Shown here one piece after another: positions 45,379-54,606 of a stretch of DNA of 64,000 bases. The translations under genes and the position numbers were made by a program. The DNA is from Iphinoe sp. HA4291-MV1 (GTDB lineage: Bacteria > Cyanobacteriota > Cyanobacteriia > Cyanobacteriales > Nostocaceae). The notes beneath the pieces were generated by a model that worked only from the letters and a program-made list of their open reading frames with translations, made no database searches and was not told the origin of the DNA. Position 1 is the first letter of the stretch. Each line of letters starts with the position of its first letter. Location of the stretch: NCBI GenBank assembly GCA_019359415.1, contig JAHHHH010000020.1, positions 24,893 to 88,892 on the forward strand, written 5' to 3'.

Positions 45379-46200
45379 ATGAAAAGAAGACAACTTTTTG
45401 CCACCCTTAGCATAGCAGTTGCTAGCTTACTGTTAACCGCTGGCTTGCGATTGTTTGATCCGTCTGTTGTGATAGCACAGTCCAACGCTAATCTACTCGT
45501 CTCGGCAGCCGCCAGCCTTAAAGATGCGATGGAGGAAATCAAGACGGTCTACCAACAAAGTAAACCAAGTGTCAATATTAATTATAACTTAGGTGCTTCT
45601 GGTGCCTTACAGCAACAGATAGAGCAAGGTGCACCAGCGGATGTCTTTATATCTGCAGGGAAAAAGCAGATGGATGCCTTGGAGCAAAAGGGATTGTTGC
45701 TCCCCGGTACTCGTGCTAACTTAGCAAACAATAGTCTAGTCTTGGTTGTGCCTAGTAATTCGACTGGCGTCACCAGCTTCAACACCTTGAGTGACGCCAA
45801 GGTGAAGAAAATTGCCATAGGTGAACCCAGAAGCGTTCCTGCAGGTCAATATGGCGAACAAGTTCTTCAGAACTTGAACCTTTTGCAGAAAATCAAGCCC
45901 AAACTTGTCTATGGCAGCAACGTGCGTCAAGTGCTCGCAGCTGTAGAAAGTGGAAACGCTGATGCTGGTCTTGTTTATGCAACCGATGCCAAAATCACCA
46001 ATAAAGTGAAAGTGGCAGTTGTCGCTAGTGAAAAGTCCCACTCTCCGATTGTCTATCCGATGGCAGTGCTCAAAAGCAGTAAAAATGTTGATGCTGCTAA
46101 GGAGTTTGTCCAGTTTTTATCTGGCGATTCAGCTGTGGCTGTGCTCAAGAAATACGGGTTTATTGTGCAAGCATCAAAAGTCCCAGCAACAAGCCGTTAA
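45379..46200 (+). CDS. modA: Molybdate ABC transporter substrate-binding protein
   Basis: A 273-residue periplasmic protein. Signal peptide: MKRRQLFATLSIAVASLLLT then cleavage near VIAQ. The mature fold has NLLVSAAASLKDAMEEI, YNLGASGALQQQIEQGAPAD with the oxyanion-binding Ser, NSLVLVVPSN, GEPRSVPAGQYGEQ and GNADAGLVYATDA. It captures molybdate (or tungstate) for the fused ModBC, whose gene starts 15 bases downstream. The ATG at 45379 is preferred over the reading from 45346. Confidence 0.95.
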   Translation: MKRRQLFATLSIAVASLLLTAGLRLFDPSVVIAQSNANLLVSAAASLKDAMEEIKTVYQQSKPSVNINYNLGASGALQQQIEQGAPADVFISAGKKQMDALEQKGLLLPGTRANLANNSLVLVVPSNSTGVTSFNTLSDAKVKKIAIGEPRSVPAGQYGEQVLQNLNLLQKIKPKLVYGSNVRQVLAAVESGNADAGLVYATDAKITNKVKVAVVASEKSHSPIVYPMAVLKSSKNVDAAKEFVQFLSGDSAVAVLKKYGFIVQASKVPATSR

Positions 46201-46214
46201 GCCTTGAATGACTT

Positions 46215-48053
46215 ATGCCTTTTGACCTTTCCCCGTTGTGGATATCCCTCAAAACCTCCTTACTTGCGACGTTTATTACCTTCTTCCTTGGTATTGCTGC
46301 TGCCTATTGGATGCTGGGATATCGAGGGAAAGGTAAGTCTTTGATTGAAGGAATCTTCGTCGCTCCTCTGATTTTACCCCCCACAGTCGTCGGTTTTTTG
46401 TTGCTACTGTTGTTTGGTAAAAATGGTCCTGTGGGAAAACTCATGGAACCTTTGGGCTTGAGTATTGTTTTCACCTGGTATGGTGCAGCGATCGCTGCCA
46501 CTGTGGTAGCCTTTCCCTTGATGTATAAAACTGCCTTAGGTGCTTTTGAGCAAATAGATAGCAATCTTCTGCGAGTCGCAAGAACCCTTGGTGCAAAAGA
46601 ATCAACAATATTTTGGCGAATTAGTTTACCACTTGCAGGGAGCGGAATTTTAGCAGCAACGACCTTAGCTTTCGCCCGTGCTTTAGGTGAATTTGGTGCG
46701 ACGCTAATGTTAGCAGGAAATATTCCAGGGCAAACTCAGACGATTCCAATGGCAATTTATTTTGCTGTGGAAGGGGGAGCAATCAACGAAGCTTGGTTTT
46801 GGGCTGTTGCCATCATGGCTATTTCTCTATCTGGCATTATTGCTGTTAATTATTGGCAGGAAACGCGGGGGAAGAGGAGACAAATCAATTCAAAATGGAC
46901 TGCGGAGCGCTGCGCTAACAAAATTCAAAATTCAAAATTACCATCTCCCTCATCTCCCTCATCCCCCTCACCCTCCTCTTCTTCTTCTGGACTGTTTGTT
47001 GACATCGAAAAACAACTTCCTGGCTTTAGCTTGAAAGTGTCTTTTAGTGCTCTTCAGCAACCCTTGGGATTGCTGGGAGGGTCTGGGGCTGGTAAGAGCA
47101 TGATTTTGCGCTGCATTGCTGGGATAGAAACTCCAAGTTCTGGTCGCATTGTACTCAATGGGCAGGTGTTGTTTGACTCGCAACTTCGGATTAATTTGCC
47201 GTCGCGCGATCGCCGCATTGGTTTTCTGGTACAAAATTACGCTCTTTTCCCACACATGAGTGTAGCGCAAAACATTGCATTTGGCTTACCCAAAGGACTT
47301 TCTACCACAGCGATTAGACAACAAGTCGAAACCCAACTTATAGCAGTACAGTTGGAAGGATATTCACAGCGCTATCCACATCAACTCTCTGGTGGTCAAC
47401 AGCAGAGAGTGGCATTGGCAAGAGCCTTAGCAAGTCAACCAGAAGCACTGCTGTTGGATGAGCCATTTTCTGCACTAGATACCCACTTGCGAAGCCAGCT
47501 CGAACAGCAAATGGTCGGAACATTAGCGAATTACGAAGATGTGACTTTATTTGTGACCCATAACATGGAGGAGGCTTATCGAGTTTGTCCTAATTTGCTA
47601 GTTATCGAGAAAGGAAAAGTCATTCATTCTGGCACTAAATACGACATTTTTGAACACCCTGCCACTGTAAGTGTTGCCCAATTGACGGGATGTAAAAACT
47701 TATCGAGTGCTGTTGCGGTGACATCAACTCAAGTGGAAGCGATTGATTGGGGCTGTACCCTGAGGGTCATCGAACCTATCCCTGATGCTTTATCTGATAT
47801 AGGAATTCGTGCTCATCAAATCATTCTTACTAATGACCCCAATCAAGAAAATACCTTTCCTTGCTGGCTAGCGAGAACGAGTGAAACGCCACACCGAATG
47901 ACGCTGTTTCTCAAGCTACATCAACCATTTACTAGCCATAGTGATTACCACTTGCAAGCGGAGGTGTTTAAGGAGAAATGGGCAACTCTCAAAGACGAAC
48001 CAATGCCTTGGTATGTGTGTTTAGATCCTTTGCGGCTGATTTTAATGGAGTGA
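46215..48053 (+). CDS. modBC: Fused molybdate permease-ATPase ModB-ModC
   Basis: 612 residues joining the membrane and ATP-binding parts of the molybdate importer. ModB (about 1-222) has five helices and the EAA loop ARTLGAKESTIFWRISLPLA, and FARALGEFGATLM. A 38-residue linker follows (from QINSKWTAERCANK to a Ser/Pro tract). ModC (about 261-612) has Walker A LGGSGAGKSMILRC, Q-loop FLVQNYALFPHMSV, signature LSGGQQQRVALARALA, Walker B ALLLDEPFSALD and H-loop FVTHNMEE. The linker DNA looks like a translated intergenic repeat, so the fusion may have arisen by read-through. It follows modA by 15 bases in one operon. Molybdate serves nitrate reductase and nitrogenase. Confidence 0.95.
   Translation: MPFDLSPLWISLKTSLLATFITFFLGIAAAYWMLGYRGKGKSLIEGIFVAPLILPPTVVGFLLLLLFGKNGPVGKLMEPLGLSIVFTWYGAAIAATVVAFPLMYKTALGAFEQIDSNLLRVARTLGAKESTIFWRISLPLAGSGILAATTLAFARALGEFGATLMLAGNIPGQTQTIPMAIYFAVEGGAINEAWFWAVAIMAISLSGIIAVNYWQETRGKRRQINSKWTAERCANKIQNSKLPSPSSPSSPSPSSSSSGLFVDIEKQLPGFSLKVSFSALQQPLGLLGGSGAGKSMILRCIAGIETPSSGRIVLNGQVLFDSQLRINLPSRDRRIGFLVQNYALFPHMSVAQNIAFGLPKGLSTTAIRQQVETQLIAVQLEGYSQRYPHQLSGGQQQRVALARALASQPEALLLDEPFSALDTHLRSQLEQQMVGTLANYEDVTLFVTHNMEEAYRVCPNLLVIEKGKVIHSGTKYDIFEHPATVSVAQLTGCKNLSSAVAVTSTQVEAIDWGCTLRVIEPIPDALSDIGIRAHQIILTNDPNQENTFPCWLARTSETPHRMTLFLKLHQPFTSHSDYHLQAEVFKEKWATLKDEPMPWYVCLDPLRLILME
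46879..46990 (+). repeat. Intergenic-type repeat inside the modBC linker
   Basis: Contains AAATTCAAAATTCAAAATTA and then CTCCCTCATC units, the same low-complexity sequence seen between genes elsewhere (2150, 39240, 42735). Here it is in frame and encodes the ModB-ModC linker. Confidence 0.75.
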
Positions 48054-48083
48054 GTGTTTGGTGTTCGGAATTATTTGACACTT

Positions 48084-48102
48084 CCACGGCTTGAAGCCGT
48101 GG
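48084..48102. repeat. IS200/IS605-type terminal hairpin
   Basis: CCACGGC-TTGAA-GCCGTGG followed by GATTCTTGG, the form of subterminal hairpin at ends of IS200/IS605 elements. A second such end, CCCCACGG-ATAAAT-CCGGGGG, is near 48425-48445. No TnpA or TnpB frame remains between. Confidence 0.5.
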
Positions 48103-48125
48103 GATTCTTGGTTCAATGAATCAAC

Positions 48126-48341
48126 TTCAGTAGACCGAAAAGATTTCTAGAAGGCTTACCATTGGGGCATTCTGGCGGATTGTATACAATCCGCCAGAAT
48201 GCCCGTATCATCTGCGTTTTGAGCAATAGGGTTGTAGATGAGTTCTCCTGCTAAGGTAAGCGATCGCTCGACCCTGTGCCCAAAACATCGCCCCAAACCC
48301 TCATTCTTGCGTTGACTGACAAAAGTTTTCGGTCTACTGAA
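48126..48341. repeat. 216-bp inverted-repeat element with a 40-bp perfect palindrome
   Basis: Outer arms TTCAGTAGACCGAAAA (48126-48141) and its exact complement (48326-48341). Inside, 48165-48204 is a perfect palindrome with 20-bp arms (GGGCATTCTGGCGGATTGTA) and no loop. No known element ends are recognised and no clear target duplication is seen. Confidence 0.8.
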
Positions 48342-48921
48342 CTTATCTAACTGAGTTTCCCCAACTAGAGAGCCAGTCAACGAAGAGGCTCCAGGGGCAG
48401 AGGGGATGGGGAGCAGAGGGGAAACCCCACGGATAAATCCGGGGGCTTGAAGTAAGGACGCCTTGTGTCTCGTACTACGTATCTCGACACAAATCTTTCT
48501 TTTTTTTCAGAAATAAATTCAGGGGCTTGTACCCTGATGCAGGGGATAAGTTCATTTTCTCCTCCGCTCCTCCGCTCCTCCGCTCCCCTGCTTTTTTGGT
48601 CAAGTATTCGTAATTGACGGACCAATACTTGGGTGATGCAAATCCTCCAAGCAAGTCAACTCGTGGAAAGAGGAAATCCAAAGAGCAATCCTTGGAATCC
48701 CCCGTTATACTCGATACTCCGAGTTAGCGGTGGGAGGATGTCAATAAAGGGGACAGTTCACTTCAAAAGATAGAAGCGATCGCACAGCATTATCAACACA
48801 GGTGCATTCCTCTGCCAAGCGCTTTTATTCCCTAAAGCAGTGGCGAATCACCGCTCCATATATTTACTAGGTTATCATCAAATAAACGATGTTTTCTACG
48901 TAGTAAGGCATATGGCAAGTT
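48342..48921. other. Intergenic region with repeats before the roadblock gene
   Basis: No supported gene. CTCCTCCGCTCCTCCGCTCC tandem units are at about 48558-48585. The promoter of the roadblock gene should lie near the right end. Confidence 0.45.
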
Positions 48922-49422
48922 ATGAATATAGACAATATCAAGGGAATTTTAAAAAAATTTGCTAGTAATACGATGGGTTTTCAGGGTGTAGCGCTTGTGA
49001 ATTCTGAGGGTAAGCTGATCACAACAAATGGGATGGATGAGAACGCTGCTTTGAGTATGGCTAGCACGATGATTTATTTGGCTGACCGTACCCGCAAGGA
49101 AGTAGGATGGCAAGCGGTTGAGCAGATTGATTTAAAAAGTCCAGACGGGTACGTCATTTTAACTATCTGTAGTCCTGATGTTTTCTTACTAGTAAAAGCC
49201 AGTAAGGTTCCAGAAGGGATGCTGCTTGTAGACATCAATCGCACTGTGGAAAAGCTGAAAGCTGCACTTCAGGATGAAGACTCTGACAGTCCAAACTCAA
49301 ATAATACAAAATTACAGGATACTGTATCGAATAACCAACCATCTTATGATACAAAATCTACTAGTAACGATAATTACCTCCCCCATCCCCAGATGTATAG
49401 AGGAAGCCAGGTACCCACATAG
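48922..49422 (+). CDS. Roadblock/LC7-domain protein
   Basis: 166 residues. The Roadblock/LC7 domain covers about 5-110: INDI-type start, FQGVALVNSEGKLITTNGMD, TMIYLADRTRKEVGW, VILTICSPDVFLLVKAS and LLVDINRTVEKLKAAL. Such proteins regulate small Ras-like GTPases of the MglA type or twitching motility in bacteria. A polar Asn/Ser tail follows. No MglA-type GTPase gene is adjacent; the kinase-GTPase at 51190 is of another GTPase class. Confidence 0.85.
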   Translation: MNIDNIKGILKKFASNTMGFQGVALVNSEGKLITTNGMDENAALSMASTMIYLADRTRKEVGWQAVEQIDLKSPDGYVILTICSPDVFLLVKASKVPEGMLLVDINRTVEKLKAALQDEDSDSPNSNNTKLQDTVSNNQPSYDTKSTSNDNYLPHPQMYRGSQVPT

Positions 49423-49487
49423 GAGTGACAGCACACTATGGAAGAATACCCAGAATATCCGCAAAGACTGAGGAAAAGATGATTTCG

Positions 49488-51011
49488 CTACACCTTTTTC
49501 CTATCAAATCCGTGATAAGCATCCATGTCATGCTCGCTAATATCCAAACCATCAAGTTCAGCTTGGTGTGAAACTCGCAGACCTACTGTAGCCTTAATTG
49601 CTGACCAAGCAAGCCAACTGAACACAACTGTGAAGGTACCTACAGAGATAATACCGAGTAGCTGAATCAAAAATTGGTTGAGACTACCACCGAGCAACAA
49701 ACCCTTTGCTGGACCAGGTGATACCAAAAGCTTCTCACCATACCAAGAGTAAACGTTGGGACCGACACTAAACAACCCCACAGCCAGTGTTCCCCAAATG
49801 CCGTTGACAAGGTGAACTGAGATAGCACCCACTGGATCGTCAATTTTTAACTTTGCGTCTATAAAAAGCACCGAGAAAAACACAAGGATTCCCGCAATCA
49901 GACCGATCCAAAATGCACCCCAAACATTAACAAAGGCAGAGGGAGCTGTAATGGCTACCAAACCTGCCAAGACTCCATTAAGGATCATAGTCAGTTCCGG
50001 CTTACCAAAGCGCAACCAGGAGGTAATGGTTGCGGCGATACCACCCATTGCACCTGCCATATTCGTTGTGAGGAGAATATGACTGATGGCATTGGGATCA
50101 GCTTTGAGCGTTGAGCCTGCATTAAAGCCAAACCAGCCCAACCAAAGAATTAAGCTCCCTAGAATAGCAATACTCAGGTTATGTCCAAGCATAGCAATCC
50201 TTTTACCGTTGTCTAGATAGCGGTAAAGCGGTGTACCATCTGATTCAAGGCTGTACAGACGTGGTCCCAACAACCAAGCTCCCACTAAGCCAGCCCAACC
50301 ACCAACAGAATGAACCACAGTCGAACCAGCAAAATCGTAGAAGCCTAATTTGGATAGCCAACCACCTCCCCAAATCCAGTGACCTGTGATCGGGTAGGAA
50401 ATACCAATGAGTAAAAAACTAAAGATAAAAAATGCAATGAACTTAATGCGTTCAGCAACCGCTCCAGTAAAAATAGTTGCAGCGGTGTCTGCAAAAACGA
50501 GTTCAAAGAAAAATAGAGCTGTCGGAGGTACACTAGACTTGAGGGACTTAAACATCTGTTTGTCTGTTCCATCAAAAAACCAACCATTTGTTCCAAAGAA
50601 CTGACCAAATAACGGGTCTGTGTTGTTACCAAACATCAGAGCACAGCCAATTACCCAAAATGCCACTGTCGCCAGTGCAAATACAATGAAGTTTTGAGCC
50701 AAAATATTAACAGTATTCTTGTGGCGGCAAAGTCCGGTTTCCAACATTGCAAAGCCAGCATTCATAAAGAACACTAAACAGCCAGTGAATAGTACCCACA
50801 CAGTATCTACAGCCGCTTGCCAATTTGAAGAGGCTTTGACTGGGGTAATGGTGGAAGTTTGGGCAACTGCAGTGTAACTCCAAATCAGCACAATTATACT
50901 TGCTAAGAGTAAGCAGGATTGCCAAGTCGGTGACAACCAGCTTTTTTGGTACTTTAATTTTTTGAGCTTTGACTTAGACATCAGTTTCTTTATCTTTTTA
51001 AAGATATACAT
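49488..51011 (-). CDS. amt: Ammonium transporter
   Basis: A 507-residue Amt protein with a basic start and a signal-like helix (LLLASIIVLIWSYTAVAQT), then the eleven-helix core: WVLFTGCLVFFMNAGFAMLE, GLCRHKNTVNILAQNF, FDGTDKQMFKSLKSS, FAGSTVVHSVGGWAGLVGAW with the first pore His, GNLS-type AMLGHNLSIAILG, and HLVNGIWGTLAVG with the second His. It takes up ammonium or recaptures leaked ammonia. ATG at 50981 (MSKSKLKK) is an alternative start. No glnK/PII gene is adjacent. Upstream palindromes of the GTA-N10-TAC form may bind NtcA or another factor. Confidence 0.95.
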   Translation of the reverse strand: MYIFKKIKKLMSKSKLKKLKYQKSWLSPTWQSCLLLASIIVLIWSYTAVAQTSTITPVKASSNWQAAVDTVWVLFTGCLVFFMNAGFAMLETGLCRHKNTVNILAQNFIVFALATVAFWVIGCALMFGNNTDPLFGQFFGTNGWFFDGTDKQMFKSLKSSVPPTALFFFELVFADTAATIFTGAVAERIKFIAFFIFSFLLIGISYPITGHWIWGGGWLSKLGFYDFAGSTVVHSVGGWAGLVGAWLLGPRLYSLESDGTPLYRYLDNGKRIAMLGHNLSIAILGSLILWLGWFGFNAGSTLKADPNAISHILLTTNMAGAMGGIAATITSWLRFGKPELTMILNGVLAGLVAITAPSAFVNVWGAFWIGLIAGILVFFSVLFIDAKLKIDDPVGAISVHLVNGIWGTLAVGLFSVGPNVYSWYGEKLLVSPGPAKGLLLGGSLNQFLIQLLGIISVGTFTVVFSWLAWSAIKATVGLRVSHQAELDGLDISEHDMDAYHGFDRKKV

Positions 51012-51070
51012 TCAAGCAATTCCAATAACATATCTTTTAGTAACGTAAGTTGTTAGTTACTGCCACAAAA

Positions 51071-51088
51071 TGTATCTTTTATGATACA
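51071..51088 (-). promoter_or_regulatory. Palindrome TGTATC-N6-GATACA upstream of amt
   Basis: 60 bases ahead of the ATG at 51011. It resembles the NtcA consensus GTA-N8-TAC but with ten central bases. A second GTA-N10-TAC lies at 51045-51060. Both are in the expected promoter area of a nitrogen-regulated gene. Confidence 0.4.
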
Positions 51089-51189
51089 TATCTTGTCTTT
51101 TTTAGTACTAAAAAGTCCAATATTTTGGAGTTGAGTACTGAATTGAAGGCATTTTTTGATGGCTAGCAACTTGGGTTAGTAGTTAATCA

Positions 51190-53394
51190 TCAGAACACGG
51201 GTGGCAAATAAGAGTTGCTCAGATCATCCGGCTCATCTTCATACATACGCCGCAAACCGTATCGCTCATAAAGCTCTTGGTCTATTTCTCGCAGTTTGCT
51301 GACGACTTTTGTCGGTCCTCCCTTGAGTGCTTCTTGAAATTCCGGTTCTCGAAGCTCTTTTTCCAGAGAGAAAGCTTGTTCTGCCTGTTTTATACTACAT
51401 TTTTCAATAAAGTAATGAATTGCTGCTTTACCAATTGCCAATGTCATAGCAAGAGCAGCTCTTGCATCAGTTGGTTTAACACCCAATTGTCTTAAAAAAT
51501 CTTCGACTGCATTACTTTGGTCTTCGTTTGTAGTTGCAATTTGGGCAATCATATTCACCAAACGGAATTGCGTGGCGAACACAATCTTTTCGTCAACCGC
51601 AGGAACAGGAAGGAGGTACGCAAAGAATGCGAACCACGCTGCAACTACAGTAAAGGTTTCAGCGACAGCTTTCTTGAGTGAAATTTCGGCGGTTGCTCCC
51701 CCAAAACCCTGTTTTGCAGCTTCGTCAGGAATGCAGTTATATATTTGTATAGCGAGTGCTTCTATGTTATAGAGTCTGTCTCCGAAATCATTCCAAAATG
51801 CACAAACGGGAACATAAGTGGTAGTCAGTTCTTTGTATTCCTTGAGCCTTACCTTAATACACTCTACTATATTGGCTTCTTTCGCCTCTCTTGCAGTCTT
51901 TGGCGATCGCTTATCAACCTCAGAGTCTAAGCTCAGCTCATATAATGGATTTGGATTCCACTCAAAGGGAGGGTCAATTTGGTCAATCTTGTTAATGACT
52001 AAAACGATAGGCAGTTTTACCTTATGTGCTTTCTGATGTTTTTGTTGCAGCGCAGTTAGAAATTTAACGTCATTACGCACATATCCTCGCTCATCAGCTG
52101 GAATAACGAATAAGAGAATATCTACTCTTTGTTTGATGATGTGATCAATTGCTAGTTGAAAGGCTGCGTTATCAGCTGAGTCTCCGACACCTCGTGAGTC
52201 AATGAATTCTAATTTCCATCCATTCCGCTGATATTCGTATGGTTCAAGGTCTTTCGTTGTTGCTCTGGCTACCCCAACATCAGCAACACGCTGTCCCAGA
52301 ATGGCATTAATCAGAGATGATTTGCCTGCTCCAGAACGCCCGTAAAATGCTATTTTAGGAATCCGGCGTTGCTTGCTCCACTGCTGGAGTTGATTTTTGA
52401 AAATTTGCTTAGCCAAAAATTTCAGTGGTAAAGGCAAATCCTCTATACTTGATTGAATGGAGGACTCTAAAGCTTGTCTTAGTTCGTCAGTTTCGAGAAT
52501 AATTTGATTGAGACGTTGCAAAATAACCTGCGTATTTTGAGGTCTTTTCCTTGGCAATTGAGCCATCAGATCATCAATCAAATCTGCCAAAGGCTTCGAG
52601 ATCTGAGTTGCAAAGTTTCGCCAAATCAACTGACCTGTTTTGGAGTCCTCAGACAATGAACTCGGAGGTTGACCTGTTAGTAAGTGAACAAATGTCCGCC
52701 CTAGTGCAAAAAAATCAGATTGCACAACAGCTTCACCTTTGATTTGTTCCGGCGGCGTGTAGCCCGATGAAAGAATTCTTGTACCCCGCAGTCCTTTATC
52801 TATGTTTATGAGGTAAGTTGTTGTGGCATATTTAACAGCACCAAAGTCAATTAACACGAGTTGACCATCGGGTTTGAGCATGATGTTGGATGGCTTTATA
52901 TCCCGATGGAAAAACCTGTGTTTATGTACCAGATCCAAAATCTCTACAAGTTCTTGCAGCCACTTTTGTGCTTGCTTTTGAGAAATAGGTTCGCGATACT
53001 GCAACCATTCCTGCAAGTTCTGCCCCTCAATTTTCTCCATTACCAAGCAGTGCAATGTCTTGGAACCGTTGGGGAGCGACAAGGTTAAAGTAAAGTATCC
53101 ACCTGGCTCGACTCTGAGAATTCCTGAATGCTTCAGTTTACTTAAGACGCTTACTTCTCGCTTAAACATTTCAACCCATTTGGGACTGTCTTGTTTCAGC
53201 ACCTTCAGAACTTTTGGCATCCCCCGATCATTTACCTCAAAGACTTCGGTGTAGTCTTCTGGGTGCAGTTCACGCAATGGTGTTATTAACTGATATCGCT
53301 GATTTACCAGCAGGCTAGTCCCACAAGCTTCGCAATACTTTGCCCAGTCAGAGTTTTGTCGTTGTTGACACCAGGGATTGATGCAATAGATCAC
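51190..53394 (-). CDS. Ser/Thr kinase-GTPase fusion protein
   Basis: A 734-residue protein. It begins with a four-Cys prefix (YCINPWCQQ, KYCEACG), then a kinase domain (about 34-300) with lysine in KVLKVLK, HRDIKPSNIML (His163) and LIDFGAVK (Asp183). A second, independent P-loop GTPase follows: G1 GRSGAGKSSLIN at 352-363, G3 DSRG at 399, G4 NKID at 467-470. The C-terminal part has a hydrophobic segment (AAWFAFFAYLLPVPAVD) and a helical bundle like DUF697/Era-like membrane GTPases. GTG at 53394 gives the prefix at once; TTG at 53415 is possible. Glycine loop of the kinase is atypical. It may phosphorylate its own switch. Confidence 0.88.
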   Translation of the reverse strand: MIYCINPWCQQRQNSDWAKYCEACGTSLLVNQRYQLITPLRELHPEDYTEVFEVNDRGMPKVLKVLKQDSPKWVEMFKREVSVLSKLKHSGILRVEPGGYFTLTLSLPNGSKTLHCLVMEKIEGQNLQEWLQYREPISQKQAQKWLQELVEILDLVHKHRFFHRDIKPSNIMLKPDGQLVLIDFGAVKYATTTYLINIDKGLRGTRILSSGYTPPEQIKGEAVVQSDFFALGRTFVHLLTGQPPSSLSEDSKTGQLIWRNFATQISKPLADLIDDLMAQLPRKRPQNTQVILQRLNQIILETDELRQALESSIQSSIEDLPLPLKFLAKQIFKNQLQQWSKQRRIPKIAFYGRSGAGKSSLINAILGQRVADVGVARATTKDLEPYEYQRNGWKLEFIDSRGVGDSADNAAFQLAIDHIIKQRVDILLFVIPADERGYVRNDVKFLTALQQKHQKAHKVKLPIVLVINKIDQIDPPFEWNPNPLYELSLDSEVDKRSPKTAREAKEANIVECIKVRLKEYKELTTTYVPVCAFWNDFGDRLYNIEALAIQIYNCIPDEAAKQGFGGATAEISLKKAVAETFTVVAAWFAFFAYLLPVPAVDEKIVFATQFRLVNMIAQIATTNEDQSNAVEDFLRQLGVKPTDARAALAMTLAIGKAAIHYFIEKCSIKQAEQAFSLEKELREPEFQEALKGGPTKVVSKLREIDQELYERYGLRRMYEDEPDDLSNSYLPPVF

Positions 53395-53673
53395 AATATT
53401 CTTTTCTTTAAGCAAATATCTAAACCTATATCTAGGTAAATATTTTAGCTTAGCCTAGTCCAAATTCCCACATCTAGAAATTACTGATGATATCAGAGCA
53501 CACGATAAACAATCTTTACAGATAGTCCACAGGAACATCCCAAAACTAACTTAGAAAAACCAGCCACGTAGCCCACAAATAAACTCAATTAACCAAGCGA
53601 TCGCTTTTTTTCTATCTAAGCTCGCATTGCTACCCGAAAGCGATACGCTAGAAACTGAAGCTCAAAAAAGACT

Positions 53674-54243
53674 ATGACACCTTCTGAAATCGCGGACACA
53701 CTCAAAGAATTATATGGTGCGGTATCTGTCAATGCTATTGCACCTGGTTCCTGGCAAATAGAAACTCCCAATTTTCGGCTGCTGGTTATGCTTTCGGATG
53801 ATGAAAGTTGGTTACGCATTTTATTACCCATTATGTCAGCATCTGAGGCTCAACCGTTTCTAGAACACTTCTTAGAAGCCAATTTTGATGAAACTCAGGA
53901 AGTACGTTATGCTTTACAGCAAGGAGTTTTATGGGGGGTATATCAGCATAACTGTAATAGTTTAGTTCCAGAAGATTTTCGATCTGGCATCGCCCGACTT
54001 ATTCTTCTCTATCAAACTGGCTTAGATAATGTTTTTAATCGACTGATTGAAGAACGTGTCCGGCAAATTGTTATAGCAGCTAAACAGCAAAATCAGTCTT
54101 TAGAAACTACTATGCAAAACTTAGAACGATTTTATACAGAAGGATTCATGGGGGAATTAGACCAAACTTCACAACAAAGAGAGGAAGTTTTAGCAACATG
54201 GCGGTATCAGTTAGAGCGTCTGTGGTCAGAAGTAGAACCTTAA
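53674..54243 (+). CDS. Conserved-looking cyanobacterial hypothetical protein
   Basis: 189 residues, soluble and acidic. The N-terminal half looks like a type III secretion chaperone or YbjN-like alpha/beta fold (WQIETPNFRLLVMLSDDESW, FLEANFDETQEVRYALQQGV, LWGVYQHNCNSLVPEDFR), the C-terminal half is coiled (VIAAKQQNQSLETTMQNLER). No catalytic motif. ATG at 53674. I do not know a function; neighbours give no hint. Confidence 0.8.
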   Translation: MTPSEIADTLKELYGAVSVNAIAPGSWQIETPNFRLLVMLSDDESWLRILLPIMSASEAQPFLEHFLEANFDETQEVRYALQQGVLWGVYQHNCNSLVPEDFRSGIARLILLYQTGLDNVFNRLIEERVRQIVIAAKQQNQSLETTMQNLERFYTEGFMGELDQTSQQREEVLATWRYQLERLWSEVEP

Positions 54244-54606
54244 ATAATAACCCCATTTGTTAACTACAATAATTCCTTTTCAACTATATTTGATACAGTA
54301 TCTAACTATGACTTTTCTTGTTTAAAAAATTGAATTATGTCGTGAGTTTATTGTTTTTTGATAAAATCTTTATAGTATCATTACATTCTAGTTTTTAAAA
54401 CTTGTTATTTTTTATAAAAAAAGATTACCAAAAAAGTAGTCAGGAGTCAGAGTCCAGGAGTCAGAATGATTCGTTTTGCGAGTGGTGGATGACTTGAGGT
54501 TTAAAGCCCCTGCGCTCCCGCATGGAGGAATAAAAATGCAAAGCACCTTACTTGAAACCCCTGACTTCTCCCTTGTCTGCGACAGGCTTGCGCCAACGCC
54601 TTTGGC
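54244..54606. other. Intergenic region, left part
   Basis: AT-rich then repeat-rich (AGTCAGGAGTCAGAGTCCAG at about 54440). No gene is supported. Confidence 0.45.

Noticed and set aside
48156-48380. 74-codon minus-strand frame across the 40-bp palindrome
   Set aside because: It runs through the palindrome and inverted arms; no known domain. It could be a degenerate relic, but evidence for a gene is lacking.
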